Shown here one piece after another: positions 19,272-27,848 of a stretch of 64,000 nt of DNA; the stretch's first letter is position 1, and every line of letters starts with the position of its first letter. This DNA is from an uncultured Pelagimonas sp. Its GTDB lineage: Bacteria > Pseudomonadota > Alphaproteobacteria > Rhodobacterales > Rhodobacteraceae. Made by a program: the position numbers and the translations under genes. The notes beneath the pieces are model-generated. The model saw only the letters and a list, made by a program, of their open reading frames with translations. It ran no database searches and was not told where the DNA came from. Where the stretch lies: the NCBI RefSeq assembly GCF_947498515.1, contig NZ_CANMKO010000001.1, forward strand, positions 434,001-498,000, given 5' to 3'.

Positions 19272-20723
19272 ATGTCGAATACCAATTGCAATTTTGTTGC
19301 GGGACAATGGGTTGTCGGGGATCACGACATTGAAAACCGAAACCCATCGGACACCAGCGATCTGATTGGCCGGTATGCACAGGCCAGCCGGGACCAGCTG
19401 GATCAAACCTTGGCCAAGGCACAAAGTGCGCAAGCCGCTTGGGCCGCTTATGGCATGGAGCGCAAACAAGCCGTTCTGATGAGCATCGGACAAGAAATGA
19501 TGGCCCGTGCCGACGAACTTGGCCAATTGCTGAGCCGCGAAGAGGGCAAGCCCTTGGCAGAAGGGCGCGGAGAGGTGTTTCGCGCCGGGCAGTTTTTCAC
19601 CTATTACGCGGCCGAATGTCTGCGCCAGTTGGGTGAAAATGCCGACAGTGTGCGCGACGGTGTCGAAATTGATGTCCGGCGCGAACCTGTTGGGGTAGTG
19701 GCCATTGTTTCACCGTGGAATTTCCCAACGGCAACAGCCTCTTGGAAGATCGCACCCGCCCTGTGTTACGGAAACGCGGTGGTCTGGAAACCGGCCAATC
19801 TTACGCCGGCATCGGCCGTCGCATTGACCGAAATCATCTCTCGGCAAGACATTCCAGAGGGGCTGTTTTCCTTGGTGATGGGGCCGGGAGGCTCGCTTGG
19901 GCAACACCTTGTCGAACACCCCTCTGTTGATGCGATTTCATTCACCGGCTCGGTGCCCGTAGGCAAAGGAATCGCGACGGCTGCGATCCAGAACCTGACC
20001 AAGGTTCAGATGGAAATGGGCTCCAAAAATGCGCTGGCTGTGATGGATGACGGGGATCTCGATCTTGCCGTTACTGTCGCGCTTGGCGGCGCTTTTGGTG
20101 GCACGGGTCAAAAATGTACGGCGTCGTCGCGCCTGATTGTTCACGCGGCGGTGCATGATGCGTTTGTGGAAAAACTTGTCGCTGGTGCCCAGGCGATGAA
20201 AGTCGGGCACGCGCTTCATGACGGCACACAAATCGGGCCAGTTGTGAGCGCCCAACAGCTTCAGGAAAATCTGGATTATGTCGCGTTGGGGCGGGCCGAG
20301 GGGGCTGAACTTGCCTGTGGCGGTGTCAGATTGGATATGCCGGATGACGGGTTTTACATGTCACCCGGTGTGTTTCTAAACTCCACCAACGACATGCGCA
20401 TCAATCGCGAAGAGATGTTCGCGCCTTTGGCCTGTGTGATCAAAGTTGACGGTTACGACCACGCGCTTGCCACGGTCAATGATACGAATTTTGGCCTGAC
20501 CTCGGGGATTGTCACCCGCGATCTGGCGCGCGCCACACATTTCCGACGCCATGCGCGAACGGGTGTGGTGACGGTCAATCTCCCCACGGCGGGAACCGAT
20601 TACCACGTGCCATTTGGCGGCCGCGGTGACAGCTCATATGGCCCACGTGAACAAGGCAAGGCGGCTGCGGAATTCTACACCACAGTTAAAACAGCCTACA
20701 TCAGCGCCGGGGTGCCGTCTTGA
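19272..20723 (+). CDS. NAD(P)-dependent aldehyde dehydrogenase (2-oxoglutarate-semialdehyde dehydrogenase-like)
   Basis: This 483-residue aldehyde dehydrogenase shows the cofactor segment SPWNFPTATASWKIAPAL, FTGS near residue 223, a general-base Glu in QMEMGSKNAL and the catalytic Cys at residue 282 (GTGQKCTASS). The overall pattern recalls 2-oxoglutarate semialdehyde dehydrogenases of hydroxyproline and pentose pathways, but I cannot fix the substrate. It starts a five-gene operon and overlaps the next gene as TGATG. The last Ldh_2-type gene may act on a cyclic imino acid, which would fit an amino-acid-like substrate. Confidence 0.9.
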   Translation: MSNTNCNFVAGQWVVGDHDIENRNPSDTSDLIGRYAQASRDQLDQTLAKAQSAQAAWAAYGMERKQAVLMSIGQEMMARADELGQLLSREEGKPLAEGRGEVFRAGQFFTYYAAECLRQLGENADSVRDGVEIDVRREPVGVVAIVSPWNFPTATASWKIAPALCYGNAVVWKPANLTPASAVALTEIISRQDIPEGLFSLVMGPGGSLGQHLVEHPSVDAISFTGSVPVGKGIATAAIQNLTKVQMEMGSKNALAVMDDGDLDLAVTVALGGAFGGTGQKCTASSRLIVHAAVHDAFVEKLVAGAQAMKVGHALHDGTQIGPVVSAQQLQENLDYVALGRAEGAELACGGVRLDMPDDGFYMSPGVFLNSTNDMRINREEMFAPLACVIKVDGYDHALATVNDTNFGLTSGIVTRDLARATHFRRHARTGVVTVNLPTAGTDYHVPFGGRGDSSYGPREQGKAAAEFYTTVKTAYISAGVPS

Positions 20724-21700
20724 TGCGTATCGACGGCCTTCAATACGCCAACTGGTCTGAGAAGATTTTTCGACAGCTGCGCGAAGGCCGTGTTGATGCG
20801 GTGCATGTCACCATTGCCTACCACGAGACGTTTCGTGAAACGGTTTTGAATTTTGAACGCTGGAACCGTTGGTTTGAGACATACAGCGACCTCATTATGA
20901 AAGGCACGTCGGCGGGTGACATTGACGTGGCCCGCAAGACAAATCGGACAGCCATCTTTTTTGGGTTTCAAAATCCCAGCCCAATCGAGGACGATATTGG
21001 GCTGATTGAAATCCTGCACACATTGGGCGCGCGCTTTATGCAGCTGACCTATAACAACCAATCCCTGCTTGCCACAGGCTGCTATGAAGCCGAGGACACC
21101 GGGATCACCCGCATGGGCAAACAGGTCATCAAAGAAATGAACCGGGTGGGTTTGGTGATCGACATGAGCCATTCTGCCGATCGTTCGACGATCGAGGCGG
21201 CCGAGCTCTCTGAGCGGCCGATTGCCATCACGCACGCCAACCCGTTCGAATGGTCACCGGCTCTGCGCAACAAGAAGGACGATGTCATTCGGGCCGTCAC
21301 GCAAAATGGCGGCATGTTGGGGTTCTCGCTTTATCCGCACCATCTAAAAGACAAATCTGCCTGCACCCTTCAAAGTTTCAGTGAGATGGTGGCCCGCGCG
21401 GCCGACACCTATGGGGTGGCGCATTTGGGCATCGGATCGGACCTGTGCCAAGATCAGCCAGACAGCGTTGTGGAATGGATGCGCACCGGTCGATGGACCA
21501 AAGACATCGACTTTGGTGAAGGATCAGCGGCGGCACCGGGCTTCCCGGCGATGCCCAATTGGTTTCAGGACAACCGCGATTTCGGCGCTTTGGAAACCGG
21601 GTTGCGTGACGTTGGGATGACGGCCCAAGAGGTTGCGGCGATAATGGGCGGCAATTGGTACCGTTTCTTCAACGAAAACTTTGACGCGCAGCAACCTTGA
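20723..21700 (+). CDS. M19 dipeptidase-like protein with altered metal site
   Basis: This 325-residue protein aligns by eye with the M19 membrane dipeptidase family: GARFMQLTYNN, REMN-like KEMNRVGLVIDMSH (His150), AITHANP (His171) and GIGSDL. Two metal-binding elements of classical M19 enzymes appear changed. The N-terminal HxD is replaced by DGLQY, and the bridging Glu (normally in G-I-E-G) is Gln83 in GFQN. It has no signal peptide, so it would act in the cytoplasm. I infer a hydrolase or lyase acting on a small pathway intermediate, not a secreted dipeptidase. The start is the ATG overlapping the preceding stop. Confidence 0.82.
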   Translation: MRIDGLQYANWSEKIFRQLREGRVDAVHVTIAYHETFRETVLNFERWNRWFETYSDLIMKGTSAGDIDVARKTNRTAIFFGFQNPSPIEDDIGLIEILHTLGARFMQLTYNNQSLLATGCYEAEDTGITRMGKQVIKEMNRVGLVIDMSHSADRSTIEAAELSERPIAITHANPFEWSPALRNKKDDVIRAVTQNGGMLGFSLYPHHLKDKSACTLQSFSEMVARAADTYGVAHLGIGSDLCQDQPDSVVEWMRTGRWTKDIDFGEGSAAAPGFPAMPNWFQDNRDFGALETGLRDVGMTAQEVAAIMGGNWYRFFNENFDAQQP

Positions 21701-23382
21701 CCGCGCGTAGCCCCCATATCACTCGGCGCCCTCCTTCGGAGGTGATGCGACTAGAGCGACTTGGCTCGCTGCATCAATGTCGGTTGAGTTTTATGCGGGT
21801 GTTATTGCGGCGTTTGGCCGGTGAAGGCTGGCGGTTTTCGCGTCCGAAATTTGAGATTGACGACGCCGGTGTTGGTTATGCCGTTTATACGGCCACGGGT
21901 CCGCAACGCAGCTATTCATTGGTGGCGTTTGCTCATGATCTGCCCGATGACTTGCGGTCAGATCGGGTGATCGCTGAAGCATGGGACGCGACGTTTGCCT
22001 TGTTTGATGGCGTGCCAACGGATGCGGATATTGAGCGGTTAAAGCAAAACGTGCCGTTGCAGGAAGCCGGGCGGATAAGTGAACGCGAGCTGTCGTTGTC
22101 ACGGGCGAACCGGTCGGTGCGTCTTTGGGATCATGTTGTATCCGCGCTGGCCAAAGGCCATCAGCCAGACACGGACATGCTTGATCAGGTCGGCTATCTC
22201 ATGCGGACCACAGCGGTCTATGGCTCGGGCAAATTCGGTGCCGCAGATCGCGAGACGATTTGCAACCGACCAGAGCTAAGCCCCCCGTTTCAGGTCGAAA
22301 TGTTGTCCGTCTATCTCACCAGAGCCTTTGTTCGCGATCTGGTTCAGCACATGGCGCGGATCAAGGGCGGCTCTGCGGCAACAACCCTGGATCAATCCAT
22401 TGCTCAGCGACTTGGATTGGGCAACTCGACCGGGCTGGGCATGGCGCCCTTTGTGATCAACCATCCAATGTTGTTCAATAACTGGATCATGGCCCGCGAA
22501 GAGGCCATCCGCCGTGTGCGTCTGATTGCTCGGGCCACACCCGACGACATCCATCTGTTCAAAGATCGCCTGAAACGCAGCGAGCTTTCAGTGTCTCGCT
22601 GGGTGTCGCAACATCCCATTCAGATCAAGAAAATCGCCTCTCTGACGCGCGATCTTGACCGGGTTTCCGGTCGCATTGCGCAGCATGGCTTTCACATGGA
22701 ATTCCCATGGGATGCCTTGATGGTCTGGGCAACGTCGCAGCTCAGCATGGAAGGTCAGGAGCTTCTAGCATCGCTTATACTCGAGCCATATCCAGACCTC
22801 GTTGACCCCCTCGCAAATTGCATGGCCGCCGCCCAAAGTGACGTAACAAGCATCGACGGCGCGATGACGATTGCCGAGATGCGGCACCTTCTGGAGAACA
22901 GTTTCGGCTGGGCTTTTGATCTCGACTGGCAGTCCCCCCAAAACTGCGCGCGGGCGTGGTATGTGTCCGAAGAAAAGCTGGAACCGCGACTGGGGGAACG
23001 ATTTGAAGAGCCGGTTGCCCCCTATGAGCAACCCCTCGCGCCGGCCCGCGACGCGACATCGGCTTTCCATGATCTCAAGGCTTGGCCAGACACCTCAAAC
23101 ATAGCAGAATTCCTTCTCGAACATCCCGAACATCGCCACACCGTTCGTCGTGCACAGCTAAGCCGGGCCGCGCCCTATGGCGAAATTCGCGACAATACCA
23201 TTTCCGCCGATGTTCTACCTATCGACATGCTGCGCGCCAAACTGTCCTTTTTTGGTGCCACGCATTTTGACCCAAGATCAGACCGTTGGGTGCGTATCTG
23301 TATGTTTGCCGGGGCCCCGTACCCTGACCATCTTTCAAAGGCCAACGCCGAAGATTGGGTTTTCCCGCAGGTGGCGCAATGA
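21697..23382 (+). CDS. Uncharacterised protein, about 561 residues, operon member
   Basis: I do not recognise this protein. It is Arg-rich and soluble-looking, with no signal peptide or membrane helix. It contains repeated Arg-rich helices (RLSFMRVLLRRLAGEGWRF, VEMLSVYLTRAFVRDLVQHMARI) and ends with a region rich in aromatic residues and Pro. The longest frame uses a TTG at 21697 that overlaps the preceding stop. An ATG at 21745 is the alternative, though its GGAGG is only two bases away. It overlaps the following gene as ATGA. Tight coupling on both sides says it works in the same pathway, perhaps as an enzyme partner of the DUF3726-like protein. Confidence 0.85.
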   Translation: MTARSPHITRRPPSEVMRLERLGSLHQCRLSFMRVLLRRLAGEGWRFSRPKFEIDDAGVGYAVYTATGPQRSYSLVAFAHDLPDDLRSDRVIAEAWDATFALFDGVPTDADIERLKQNVPLQEAGRISERELSLSRANRSVRLWDHVVSALAKGHQPDTDMLDQVGYLMRTTAVYGSGKFGAADRETICNRPELSPPFQVEMLSVYLTRAFVRDLVQHMARIKGGSAATTLDQSIAQRLGLGNSTGLGMAPFVINHPMLFNNWIMAREEAIRRVRLIARATPDDIHLFKDRLKRSELSVSRWVSQHPIQIKKIASLTRDLDRVSGRIAQHGFHMEFPWDALMVWATSQLSMEGQELLASLILEPYPDLVDPLANCMAAAQSDVTSIDGAMTIAEMRHLLENSFGWAFDLDWQSPQNCARAWYVSEEKLEPRLGERFEEPVAPYEQPLAPARDATSAFHDLKAWPDTSNIAEFLLEHPEHRHTVRRAQLSRAAPYGEIRDNTISADVLPIDMLRAKLSFFGATHFDPRSDRWVRICMFAGAPYPDHLSKANAEDWVFPQVAQ

Positions 23383-24005
23383 CGGTGTCCCTCAACGAAG
23401 TCGAGGCAACCGCCAAGAAAGCAGCACGCGGCGCGGGCCACACATGGGGCATGGCCGAAGAGGCCGCAAAAGCCACCCGCTGGCTCTGTCGGCATGGGGT
23501 CGATGGCTGCGCCGCGCTTGCCCGGCTTTTGACCACCGAAACCGGTGATATCGAACAAGATGCCCTCAAGCGCGCGCGTGTGTGGCGGCCTGTGTCAGCA
23601 CCGCTTTGCCCGCTCAATGTTGGTGCGTCGATGGCCGATCTTGCACATGAGCTGATCGATGAACCCCGGCAAGTGGGCCACGTTACTTGCCCATCGCTTC
23701 TAATACCATTTGCCGCCGATATTGCGTCAAAGACCGGAAAAACCGTTGCCCTCTCAGGGGCGGGTTTTACCGCTTTGACCGATGGTGAAACCCTGAACCT
23801 CGTTGGGCAGATGCCTTATCAGGCAGATCAGCTTGTGTTTCACACCACCGCCAGCCCCTTGCGCCCAAATGGCGTTTTCTCCCGGTCCGATCCCGCCAAA
23901 CCCGATTGGGCTATGCTGCAAGAACTGGCGCATCGCACCTACGCACCCGCAACCGAAGCATCGCGCCTCAAAGGCGCGGGCGCGGGGATGACCGACAACG
24001 ATTAA
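23379..24005 (+). CDS. DUF3726-like protein
   Basis: This 208-residue cytosolic protein begins with a helix pattern (SLNEVEATAKKAARGAGHTWGMAEEAAKA, given here in part) that I associate with DUF3726, an uncharacterised family. The start at 23379 is chosen because it overlaps the preceding stop as ATGA; the frame itself opens 24 bases earlier. No catalytic motif is evident. The Ldh_2-type gene begins 12 bases downstream. Confidence 0.78.
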   Translation: MTVSLNEVEATAKKAARGAGHTWGMAEEAAKATRWLCRHGVDGCAALARLLTTETGDIEQDALKRARVWRPVSAPLCPLNVGASMADLAHELIDEPRQVGHVTCPSLLIPFAADIASKTGKTVALSGAGFTALTDGETLNLVGQMPYQADQLVFHTTASPLRPNGVFSRSDPAKPDWAMLQELAHRTYAPATEASRLKGAGAGMTDND

Positions 24006-24017
24006 CCCAAGGACGCC

Positions 24018-25028
24018 ATGATGGACACGAAAACCCTAAGCCTTGCTGACATAGAAGACCTAAGCCTGCGCGCTTTGGTGGCCGCAGGCACGTCGCTTGA
24101 AAACGCACGCCCCCTTGCGGTGGCCACCGCCGCGACCGAGGCCGACGGTATATCGAGCCATGGCCTCGCCTATATCCCAATTTACTGCGAGCATGTTCAG
24201 TGTGGCAAAGTGGATGGACAGGCTGTTCCTCAGCTCAAGACCACGGCCCCTTCGGTGATAACCGTCGATGCCGCAACGGGGTTTGCCCATCCGGCAATCG
24301 ATATGGGTTTTGACGCCTTAATACCGCTTGCGCGTTCACAGGGGATCGCCGTGCTGGCGGTGAAAAACAGCTACAATTGTGGTGTGCTCGGCTACCATAC
24401 TCAACGGCTCGCCAAAGCGGGGCTTCTGGGTCTTGGCTTTACCAATGCCCCGGCGTCCATTGCGCCTTCGGGTGGGTTCAAACCTGTGGTCGGCACAAAT
24501 CCGTTTTCCATTGCCGCGCCCGGCCCCGGAGGGGAACCCGCGGTTCTGATCGACCAAAGTGCCAGCACAATTGCTAAAAGCGAGGTCATGAAACACGCCC
24601 GCGAGGGCAAGCCGATCCCGGTTGGTTGGGCACTGGACGCAGAGGGGCAGCCGACAACCGATCCTGCGGTCGGGCTCAAAGGGTCAATGGCCCCCTCCGG
24701 CGGCTACAAAGGCGTGGGAACGGCGCTCATGGTTGAACTTATGGCCGCCGCGCTTACTGGGGCCACGCTTGGCATCGATGCCTCGCCGTTCTCCGGCACC
24801 GCAGGCGGGCCGCCGCGCACCGGACAATTCTTTATCGCGATAGATCCACAAGCAACGTCGGATGGTGGCTTTGCCGCTTTGGTTGCGCGGCTCGTCGACA
24901 CGTTCCACGCGCAAGACGGCGCACGACTTCCGGGCGATGGTCGCAACCAACGCCGTATTCAGGCCCGCGTCGATGGCGTGGCGGTGAATGTGGCCACGCT
25001 AGAAAAAATCGAAGCCATCATCGGCTAA
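24018..25028 (+). CDS. Ldh_2-family NAD(P)H-dependent oxidoreductase
   Basis: This 336-residue protein belongs to the malate / L-lactate / delta1-piperideine-2-carboxylate dehydrogenase family (Ldh_2), recognised from TEADGISSHGLAYIP near residue 40, the mid-protein GGFKPVVGTNPFSIAAP and the later GGYKGVGTALMVELMAAALTG. Family members reduce 2-oxo acids or cyclic imines such as delta1-pyrroline-2-carboxylate. Given the aldehyde dehydrogenase at the other end of the operon, an imino-acid reductase role is plausible but not shown. AAGGA lies five bases before the ATG. Confidence 0.88.
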   Translation: MMDTKTLSLADIEDLSLRALVAAGTSLENARPLAVATAATEADGISSHGLAYIPIYCEHVQCGKVDGQAVPQLKTTAPSVITVDAATGFAHPAIDMGFDALIPLARSQGIAVLAVKNSYNCGVLGYHTQRLAKAGLLGLGFTNAPASIAPSGGFKPVVGTNPFSIAAPGPGGEPAVLIDQSASTIAKSEVMKHAREGKPIPVGWALDAEGQPTTDPAVGLKGSMAPSGGYKGVGTALMVELMAAALTGATLGIDASPFSGTAGGPPRTGQFFIAIDPQATSDGGFAALVARLVDTFHAQDGARLPGDGRNQRRIQARVDGVAVNVATLEKIEAIIG

Positions 25029-25174
25029 GCTTTGGCACCTAGGCACCTTATGCACGCGATGAGTTTGCAATCGTTTTGCCGTGCTCGCAACGCCTTTTGC
25101 CGGTGAGCATCGGTGCCCAATCCGTCACAGTGGTCCTTGGGCGATCTCGCCTATAGGGGAAATGTGTCGCCTGA

Positions 25175-25212
25175 TTTTGGGCCGGAATTTTGGGCCTGAA
25201 TTTGGGCCGGAA
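25175..25212. repeat. Short tandem repeat, three copies
   Basis: Units TTTTGGGCCGGAA, TTTTGGGCCTGAA and TTTGGGCCGGAA follow head to tail (13, 13 and 12 bases), followed by TTTTG. It lies in the non-coding gap after the catabolic operon. Confidence 0.8.
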
Positions 25213-25328
25213 TTTTGCGATCTTTACTATTCCTAAGCCAAATTAACTCTCTTCCAAGCTCAGGACATCAAACTTGGGGCCAATCTCTCTGAAACACGGG
25301 CAGAATCACACAGATTGGTCCAAGGTCA

Positions 25329-25348
25329 TGATCTGGGGCCCCAGATCA
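25329..25348. repeat. 20-bp perfect palindrome
   Basis: The arm TGATCTGGGG is followed directly by its exact reverse complement, with outer inverted repeats AGATTGG / CCAATCT 10 and 7 bases away. It could be a protein-binding site or a cruciform/hairpin element. Confidence 0.75.
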
Positions 25349-25463
25349 GGCACTGCCAATCTCCCCGAAATCGCGGTGGTTTTGTACCGTTTCCCCTGTT
25401 GTGCCAAGGGCGTACGGTCCGTTACCCAGCGTGCGTTGGGTTAACAAATGCGGGGATTTGGGG

Positions 25464-25766
25464 CTAGCCGCGTTTGCGGGCGATCTCGATCCGTGCTTCC
25501 AACATCGACATATCGGCGATCAAGCGCTTGCGCTCTGTTCTGTCCGTGGTCTCCAAAAGCTCCTCTCGGAGCCGCGCCAATTCCCGGCTAAGTGACACAA
25601 ATTCCGGCACTGCCCCGTTGTCCTTGAGGATGCGGTTCATCACGGCGTCTTGGGAATTGTCGTTCTGGGGGAGGGGTTTACCCGCTCCCTCGAGGTTGTC
25701 GAAAGCGCCGTCTTCCTCGGCTTTGCGAATGCGTGCATTGATAAGATCGATGAGCGGATGGTCCAT
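25464..25766 (-). CDS. DUF1992 (DnaJ homologue subfamily C member 28-like) protein
   Basis: This small cytosolic protein of about 100 residues shows the conserved segment HPLIDLINARIRKAEEDGAFDNLEGAGKP in its first 35 residues (given here in outline) followed by a long charged helix. This matches DUF1992, the conserved domain of DnaJ-C28-like proteins, whose function is unknown. There is no J domain. The frame opens at 25817, but homology begins at MDHPL, so the ATG at 25766 is preferred. Confidence 0.82.
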   Translation of the reverse strand: MDHPLIDLINARIRKAEEDGAFDNLEGAGKPLPQNDNSQDAVMNRILKDNGAVPEFVSLSRELARLREELLETTDRTERKRLIADMSMLEARIEIARKRG

Positions 25767-25891
25767 GGAAATGTCATGCCATGTGCAAAACGCTGCGTCA
25801 AAGACATGTTGCCCCAACGTCGCGAACCCTTGCGTCGTGTCAGTATACTTTTAACAATACACACCAGCGAGATAAGGGGAGGAGGACGGAC

Positions 25892-27772
25892 ATGGCCTAT
25901 GCTGGCATGGACGATCGAAATGCAATTGAAAAGCAGATGCCGTGGGGGGATCGGGACATTCCCGTAAGTCTCTACGGCCAGCTTTGTCGAACCGCGGAAA
26001 AGTTTCCAAATCGTCCTGCGACCAGTTATCAGCTGATGTCCGGGCCGAGCGACAAAGCAGATACGGTGACCTGGGCCGAAATGAAGGACAAGGTCACGCA
26101 ATCTGCCAACCTCTTCCGCAAGCTCGGGATTGGTGAAAACGATGTGGTGGCCTATGTGCTACCTAACTGTACAGAAACGCTTTATACGCTTTTGGGCGGG
26201 GCTGTGGCCGGGATCGTTAACCCGATCAACCCGCTGCTTGAGCCGGAACAAATCGCGTCGATCCTGCGCGAAGTTGACGCCAAGGTTGTGGTGACGCTCA
26301 AGGCGTTTCCCAAGACCGATGTGGCGCAAAAGGTCGCCGAGGCCGTACGCCACGCACCGCATGTGCATACGGTTCTTGAGATCGACCTGAACGCCTATTT
26401 GACGCCGCCAAAATCGTGGATTGTGCCGCTGATCCGGCCCAAGAATGATGGCAACAAACACGTGGATGTGCTGAATTTCGGCAAGGAAATTAGTAAACAC
26501 AACACGACGCTGGACTTTGAAGACACCAAAGAAGACCGCATCGCCGCCTATTTCCACACCGGCGGCACAACCGGGATGCCGAAAGTGGCGCAACACCTCT
26601 ATTCCGGGATGCATTACAACGGCTGGCTTGGCGCGACGTTGCTGTTTGATGAAACAGATAACATCATGTGCCCGCTGCCGCTTTTCCATGTGTTTGCGGT
26701 ACATGTGATCTTGATGGCCGCGATCCATTCCGGCGCGCACGTGGTGTTCCCAACCCCGCAAGGCTACCGGGGCGAGGGTGTTTTTGACAATTTCTGGAAA
26801 CTCTGCGAGCGCTGGAAAATCAGCTTTATCATCACTGTTCCGACGGCGGTGTCGGCCCTGATGCAGCGCCCTGTGGATGCTGATATCTCTTCGGTCAAAA
26901 CCGCGTTTTCGGGATCAGCCCCGATGCCGATGGAGCTTTTTAAACGCTTTGAAAAGACCTGTGGCGTGACGATCTGTGAGGGCTATGGCTTGACCGAAGC
27001 AACATGCCTTGTGTCAGTTAACCCGCCTGAGGGTGTGAAAAAGGTTGGCTCTGTTGGTATTCCGCTGCCTTACAATGATGTCAAAATCCTCAAGACGAAC
27101 AACGGCGATCCGGTGGCATGTGCTGCCGACGAAATCGGTGAGATTTGTGTGGCCAATCCGGGGGTTTACGCCGGGAGCACCTATACTGAGGTGGATAAGA
27201 ACAAGGATCTGTTCCACTACGACAACTACCTGCGTACCGGTGATTTGGGTCGATTGGACGAAGACGGGTATCTGTGGATTACTGGCCGTGCCAAGGATTT
27301 GATCATTCGCGGCGGTCATAATATTGATCCGGCGGAAATCGAAGAAGCGCTTTTGGCCCATCCGGCCGTTGCCTTTGCCGGTGCGATTGGTCAACCAGAT
27401 GCCCATGCTGGGGAGCTACCCTGTGCCTTTGTTGAGCTTATCGATGGTGGCGAGGTCACGGTTGAAGAGCTTATGGAACATGCCAAAAAGCACGTTCACG
27501 AACGCGCGGCGCACCCCAAGCATTTGACCATTCTGGATGAACTTCCCAAAACCGCCGTGGGCAAGGTTTTCAAGCCAGACCTGCGCAAGCATGCGATCAC
27601 TCGCATCTACAATGCGGCCTTGGAAAAGGCAGAGTGCCCGGCGCGTGTTGTCTCGGTCTTGGATGATAAGAAACGCGGGTTGGTGGCGCAGTTGCAGGCC
27701 AATGGCGCGGATGACGCTAAGGTCGGAACCGTGCTGGGGGCCTTTGTGCGTCCTTGGGAATGGGCCGAGTGA
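25892..27772 (+). CDS. Acyl-CoA synthetase (AMP-forming)
   Basis: This 626-residue ANL-superfamily enzyme activates a carboxylic acid to its CoA thioester via an acyl-adenylate. It has the P-loop YFHTGGTTGMPK, the segment CEGYGLTEATCLVS, the hinge region LRTGDLGRLDEDGYLWITGRAKD and the catalytic Lys in PKTAVGKVFK near the C-terminus. The start at 25892 follows a strong GGAGGAGG; the frame opens further upstream. It is transcribed alone, divergent from the DUF1992 gene. Medium- or long-chain fatty acids are likely substrates, but sequence alone does not decide. Confidence 0.92.
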   Translation: MAYAGMDDRNAIEKQMPWGDRDIPVSLYGQLCRTAEKFPNRPATSYQLMSGPSDKADTVTWAEMKDKVTQSANLFRKLGIGENDVVAYVLPNCTETLYTLLGGAVAGIVNPINPLLEPEQIASILREVDAKVVVTLKAFPKTDVAQKVAEAVRHAPHVHTVLEIDLNAYLTPPKSWIVPLIRPKNDGNKHVDVLNFGKEISKHNTTLDFEDTKEDRIAAYFHTGGTTGMPKVAQHLYSGMHYNGWLGATLLFDETDNIMCPLPLFHVFAVHVILMAAIHSGAHVVFPTPQGYRGEGVFDNFWKLCERWKISFIITVPTAVSALMQRPVDADISSVKTAFSGSAPMPMELFKRFEKTCGVTICEGYGLTEATCLVSVNPPEGVKKVGSVGIPLPYNDVKILKTNNGDPVACAADEIGEICVANPGVYAGSTYTEVDKNKDLFHYDNYLRTGDLGRLDEDGYLWITGRAKDLIIRGGHNIDPAEIEEALLAHPAVAFAGAIGQPDAHAGELPCAFVELIDGGEVTVEELMEHAKKHVHERAAHPKHLTILDELPKTAVGKVFKPDLRKHAITRIYNAALEKAECPARVVSVLDDKKRGLVAQLQANGADDAKVGTVLGAFVRPWEWAE

Positions 27773-27848
27773 GGCACATCCGCGAGGCGGGCGCTGACAA
27801 GAATTTTGCAAAATTCTTGAAAATTCCGTGCAAGGAATTTGGATGCGC

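Larger units (their letters stand above)
25029..25463. other. 435-base gap with repeats and palindrome, no gene
   Basis: No credible coding region is present between the Ldh_2 gene and the DUF1992 gene. The gap holds a three-copy tandem repeat (25175-25212), a 20-bp perfect palindrome (25329-25348) flanked by the inverted pair AGATTGG (25312-25318) and CCAATCT (25356-25362), and a partly repeated phrase GCCAATCTC..GAAA near 25279 and 25355. It may be structured RNA or a remnant; no function is assigned. Confidence 0.6.
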
